Below, piece by piece: positions 5,574-7,389 of a DNA stretch of 7,389 nt. The position numbers and the translations under genes are program-made. Source of the DNA: Clostridia bacterium (lineage in GTDB: Bacteria > Bacillota > Clostridia > Oscillospirales > QAMX01); the NCBI GenBank assembly GCA_024404415.1, contig JAKSPX010000067.1, forward strand, positions 1 through 7,389. Reading direction: 5' to 3'. The notes beneath the pieces are model-generated. The model worked only from the letters and a program-made list of their open reading frames with translations, had not been told where the DNA came from and made no database searches. Within the stretch, counting starts at the first letter, position 1. Every line of letters starts with the position of its first letter.

Positions 5574-5611
5574 GTAAACGCTCACACGCTCACAAATTGG
5601 AGGTCAACATA

Positions 5612-6628
5612 ATGGAAAACATCATGAAAAAAATCGGACAGGAATCCCAGTTATTCGGCGTGCGCAATCTGCGCTTTGACGGCGGCAGAAGCGACGGCAT
5701 GCGCCTCATCGAGGTGGAAAACGGCGCGGGGCTCTCCCTTGAGCTGCTCCCCGACCGCGCGCTCGATCCCTACCGTCTGCGCTTCAAGGGCGTCAATCTC
5801 TCCTTCATCACCAACGTCGCGCCCGTCGCCCCGCAGTTCATCGACAACACCGATGAATCCTTCAAAAAGCACTTCAACGCCGGTCTCATGACCACCTGCG
5901 GTCTCCAGAACGTCGGCGTTCCGAACGATTTCCACGGCGACGCCATGCACCAGCACGGCCGCTTCGCCACCATCCCGGCCGACGAAGTCACCGCCACCAC
6001 CGAGTGGGAGGACGGCGTGCCGGTCATGAAGGTCACGGGCAAGATCAAGGAAGCCCGCTTCTTCGGCGAGACGCTGGTCGCACGCCGCACCATCACCATG
6101 AAATACGGCGAAAACAAGATCACCATCCGCGATAAGATCAAAAACGAGGGCTACGAGCGTCAGGAGCTCATGCTTTTATACCACTGCAACCTCGGTTATC
6201 CGCTGGTCGACAACGGCTCCCGCCTCATTCTGCCTCCCACCATCGTCACCCCGCGCGACGAAGAGGCCGCCAAGGGCAAGGACGAATATATGCTCTTCCA
6301 CGACCCCGTCCACGCCTACGCCGAGCAGTGCTTCTACCTCGACTGCGAAGCCGACAAGGATGACAAGGTCTTCGCCGCCCTCTATAACCCGGCCAGGGCG
6401 CTTGCGCTCAAGCTGAGCTTTAAGAAATCCGAGCTTCCCTACATGACCGAGTGGAAGCAGATGGGCGAAAAATTCTACGTCGTCGGCATCGAGCCGGGCA
6501 ACTGCCACGTCGAAGGCACCGCGTCCGAAGAGGCGCGCGGCACGCTTTCCTGGCTGGAGCCGGGCGAGGAGAAGGAATTCGGCCTCACCTTCGAGGTGCT
6601 TGAGGGAAAGGATGCCGAAGCGCTGTGA
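5612..6628 (+). CDS. DUF4432 / aldose 1-epimerase-like protein
   Basis: A 338-residue protein of the galactose-mutarotase-like fold, in the DUF4432 group. Relatives bind sugars and are thought to interconvert sugar anomers or act on related carbohydrate substrates; the substrate here is unknown. Visible marks: LELLPDRALDPYRLRFKGVNLSFI in the N-terminal part, FNAGLMTTCGLQNVG, MHQHGR (H113, H115), LLYHCNLGYPLVDNGSRL (H191) and the C-terminal GIEPGNCHVEG (E294), where the Glu corresponds to the likely catalytic base of mutarotases. The start chosen is the ATG at 5612 with GGAGGT seven bases upstream; a TTG at 5597 in the same frame lies before that site and is unlikely. No clear promoter is seen in the 202 bases before it, which are mostly repeat, so it may be read through from the M32 unit. 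Its TGA overlaps the next gene. Confidence 0.88.
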   Translation: MENIMKKIGQESQLFGVRNLRFDGGRSDGMRLIEVENGAGLSLELLPDRALDPYRLRFKGVNLSFITNVAPVAPQFIDNTDESFKKHFNAGLMTTCGLQNVGVPNDFHGDAMHQHGRFATIPADEVTATTEWEDGVPVMKVTGKIKEARFFGETLVARRTITMKYGENKITIRDKIKNEGYERQELMLLYHCNLGYPLVDNGSRLILPPTIVTPRDEEAAKGKDEYMLFHDPVHAYAEQCFYLDCEADKDDKVFAALYNPARALALKLSFKKSELPYMTEWKQMGEKFYVVGIEPGNCHVEGTASEEARGTLSWLEPGEEKEFGLTFEVLEGKDAEAL

Positions 6629-7032
6629 AAAAGGTGCTGGTCATTGACGGACAGGGCGGTAGGATCGGCGCTCTGATCGTCTCGGAGGTCAAAAAGCGCT
6701 ATCCCGAGGTGGAAATAATGGCGGTCGGCACCAACGTCACCGCCACCGCCGCCATGCTGAGAGCCGGGGCAGACCACGGCGCGACGGGCGAGAACCCGGT
6801 CGTGGTGGCCTCGAAAAAAGCCGACGTCATCGTCGGGCCGACCGGCATGGTCATCGCGGACGCACTCCTCGGCGAGGTGACCGAAAAAATGGCCGTCGCC
6901 GTCGGAAAAAGCGACGCGCCGAAGATCCTCATCCCCATCAATAAGTGCAACACCGTCGTGGTCGGCGTGGAGGAAAAATCCGTCGCGGATTACGCCGCCA
7001 TGGCCGTGGAAAAGATCAGGGAGTTTCTGTAA
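6625..7032 (+). CDS. DUF3842 family protein
   Basis: A 135-residue protein that matches the DUF3842 family over its full length, a family of unknown function known mainly from Clostridia. Characteristic segments: VLVIDGQGGRIG at 4-15, a Rossmann-like glycine-rich first loop; AVGTNVTATAAMLRAGADHG; ATGENPVVVASKKADVIVGP; GMVIADALLGEVT; and ILIPINKCNTVVVGV. The glycine-rich turn suggests nucleotide or cofactor binding, which is inference. Translation starts at GTG 6625, inside the stop of the epimerase-like gene (GTGA overlap of four bases), with AAGGA about 11 bases upstream, so it is probably translationally coupled. No intrinsic terminator is visible after its TAA. Confidence 0.9.
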   Translation: MKKVLVIDGQGGRIGALIVSEVKKRYPEVEIMAVGTNVTATAAMLRAGADHGATGENPVVVASKKADVIVGPTGMVIADALLGEVTEKMAVAVGKSDAPKILIPINKCNTVVVGVEEKSVADYAAMAVEKIREFL

Positions 7033-7044
7033 GGAAGCGATAAG

Positions 7045-7072
7045 TTTTCAGTTTTCGGTTTTCAGTTTTCAG
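7045..7072. repeat. Four tandem 7-base units (TTTTCAG)
   Basis: TTTTCAG, TTTTCGG, TTTTCAG, TTTTCAG in direct succession, 13 bases after the DUF3842 stop. The single variant is in unit two. The T-runs carry no preceding stem, so this is not a terminator. Confidence 0.85.
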
Positions 7073-7097
7073 GAGAGACGTTGGAAGTGAGGAGTGC

Positions 7098-7246
7098 TTC
7101 CGGGATGGTGCGAGTCATTAAGGCTCTCCCTCCGGGAGAGCTGACAGCCCGCAGGGCTGGCTGAGAGGGCTGGAAGGCAGTTGATAATTGCTTGGTGCCT
7201 CAGATCAATACGGTGCGCTGCCCTCTCCGTCTTTCCGGGATCGTGC
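7098..7246. repeat. Composite palindromic intergenic element flanked by short direct repeats
   Basis: Direct repeats TTCCGGGAT(G/C)GTGC at 7098-7111 and 7233-7246 enclose several stems: GCTCTCCC/GGGAGAGC (7123-7130, 7134-7141), CAGCCC/GGGCTG (7145-7150, 7154-7159), and GAGAGGGC/GCCCTCTC (7163-7170, 7220-7227). This type of CTCTCCC...GGGAGAG...CAGCC...GGCTG sequence recurs in intergenic regions of gut Clostridia. No coding frame is evident. Confidence 0.7.
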
Positions 7247-7293
7247 TGAATCGCTCAACCGCTGAATCGCTTTCCGCGTAACCGCGCAATCGC
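7245..7293. repeat. Short repeats shared with copy A of the palindromic element
   Basis: GCTGAATCGCT occurs twice (7245-7255, 7261-7271). GAATCGCTTTCC (7264-7275) also occurs at 5456-5467. GCGTAACCGCGCAATCGC (7276-7293) matches 5556-5573 at 17 of 18 bases. The block lies before copy B, whereas its match lies after the core in copy A. Confidence 0.75.
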
Positions 7294-7299
7294 CCCAAT

Positions 7300-7389
7300 G
7301 TAATCCTGAGGGCGAAGCCCGAAGGATCTTTCCGTCGGGCTTTGCAAAAGGATCCTTCACTACGTTCAGGATGACAGGGATGGTGCGTT
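7300..7389. repeat. MITE-like palindromic repeat element, copy B (runs to right edge)
   Basis: GTAATCCTGA (7300-7309) pairs with TCAGGATGAC (7366-7375), with one mismatch. Inner arms are GAAGGATC (7321-7328) and GATCCTTC (7351-7358). The order and spacing match copy A, with matched changes in both arms (ATTCTGA to ATCCTGA, GAAGAATC to GAAGGATC), so the stem is conserved by compensating substitutions. The downstream GGGATGGTGCGT also matches copy A's GGACGGTGCGT. The element may continue beyond the window. Confidence 0.82.

Noticed and set aside
7045..7072. TTTTCAG tandem units considered as a terminator or CRISPR-like array
   Set aside because: No stem precedes the T-runs, and the 7-base units have no spacers.

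Overview
The window looks like chromosomal DNA of an anaerobic, probably gut-associated Clostridia-type Firmicute (Oscillospiraceae-like). This is inferred from the GC- and C-ending codon use of the genes set against AT-rich promoters, from good Shine-Dalgarno sites and lipoprotein signal peptides, and from the presence of a DUF3842 gene, a family I know mainly from Clostridia. No rRNA, tRNA or CRISPR array is visible.

Layout. (1) Bases 1-525, minus strand: the N-terminal 175 codons of a phage-type replisome organizer that runs off the left edge. It has a strong promoter and a 19-base palindrome, probably an operator, just upstream. (2) Bases 721-3429, minus strand: a tandem array of four paralogous small lipoproteins of about 180 residues. 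Three end at clear intrinsic terminators, and three have a recognisable promoter of their own. The two middle copies share a stretch of 306 identical bases, which points to a recent duplication or gene conversion. The fold resembles a degenerate sulfite-oxidase-type (molybdopterin-domain-like) module; this is inference. (3) Bases 3664-5409, plus strand: a divergent unit with an M32 zinc carboxypeptidase, then a 57-residue two-helix membrane protein whose ATG directly abuts the peptidase stop codon. (4) Bases 5410-5611: a MITE-like palindromic repeat. (5) Bases 5612-7032, plus strand: a DUF4432 (aldose 1-epimerase-like) gene overlapping a DUF3842 gene by four bases. (6) Bases 7033-7389: a gene-free mosaic of small repeats that includes a second copy of the palindromic element.

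How the genes work together. The peptidase and the small membrane protein appear translationally coupled, as do the epimerase-like gene and DUF3842. The lipoproteins are probably anchored to the outer face of the cell membrane and look like a family that is expanding and diversifying in place. The replisome organizer suggests that an integrated phage or mobile element lies to the left, but its boundary cannot be fixed here.
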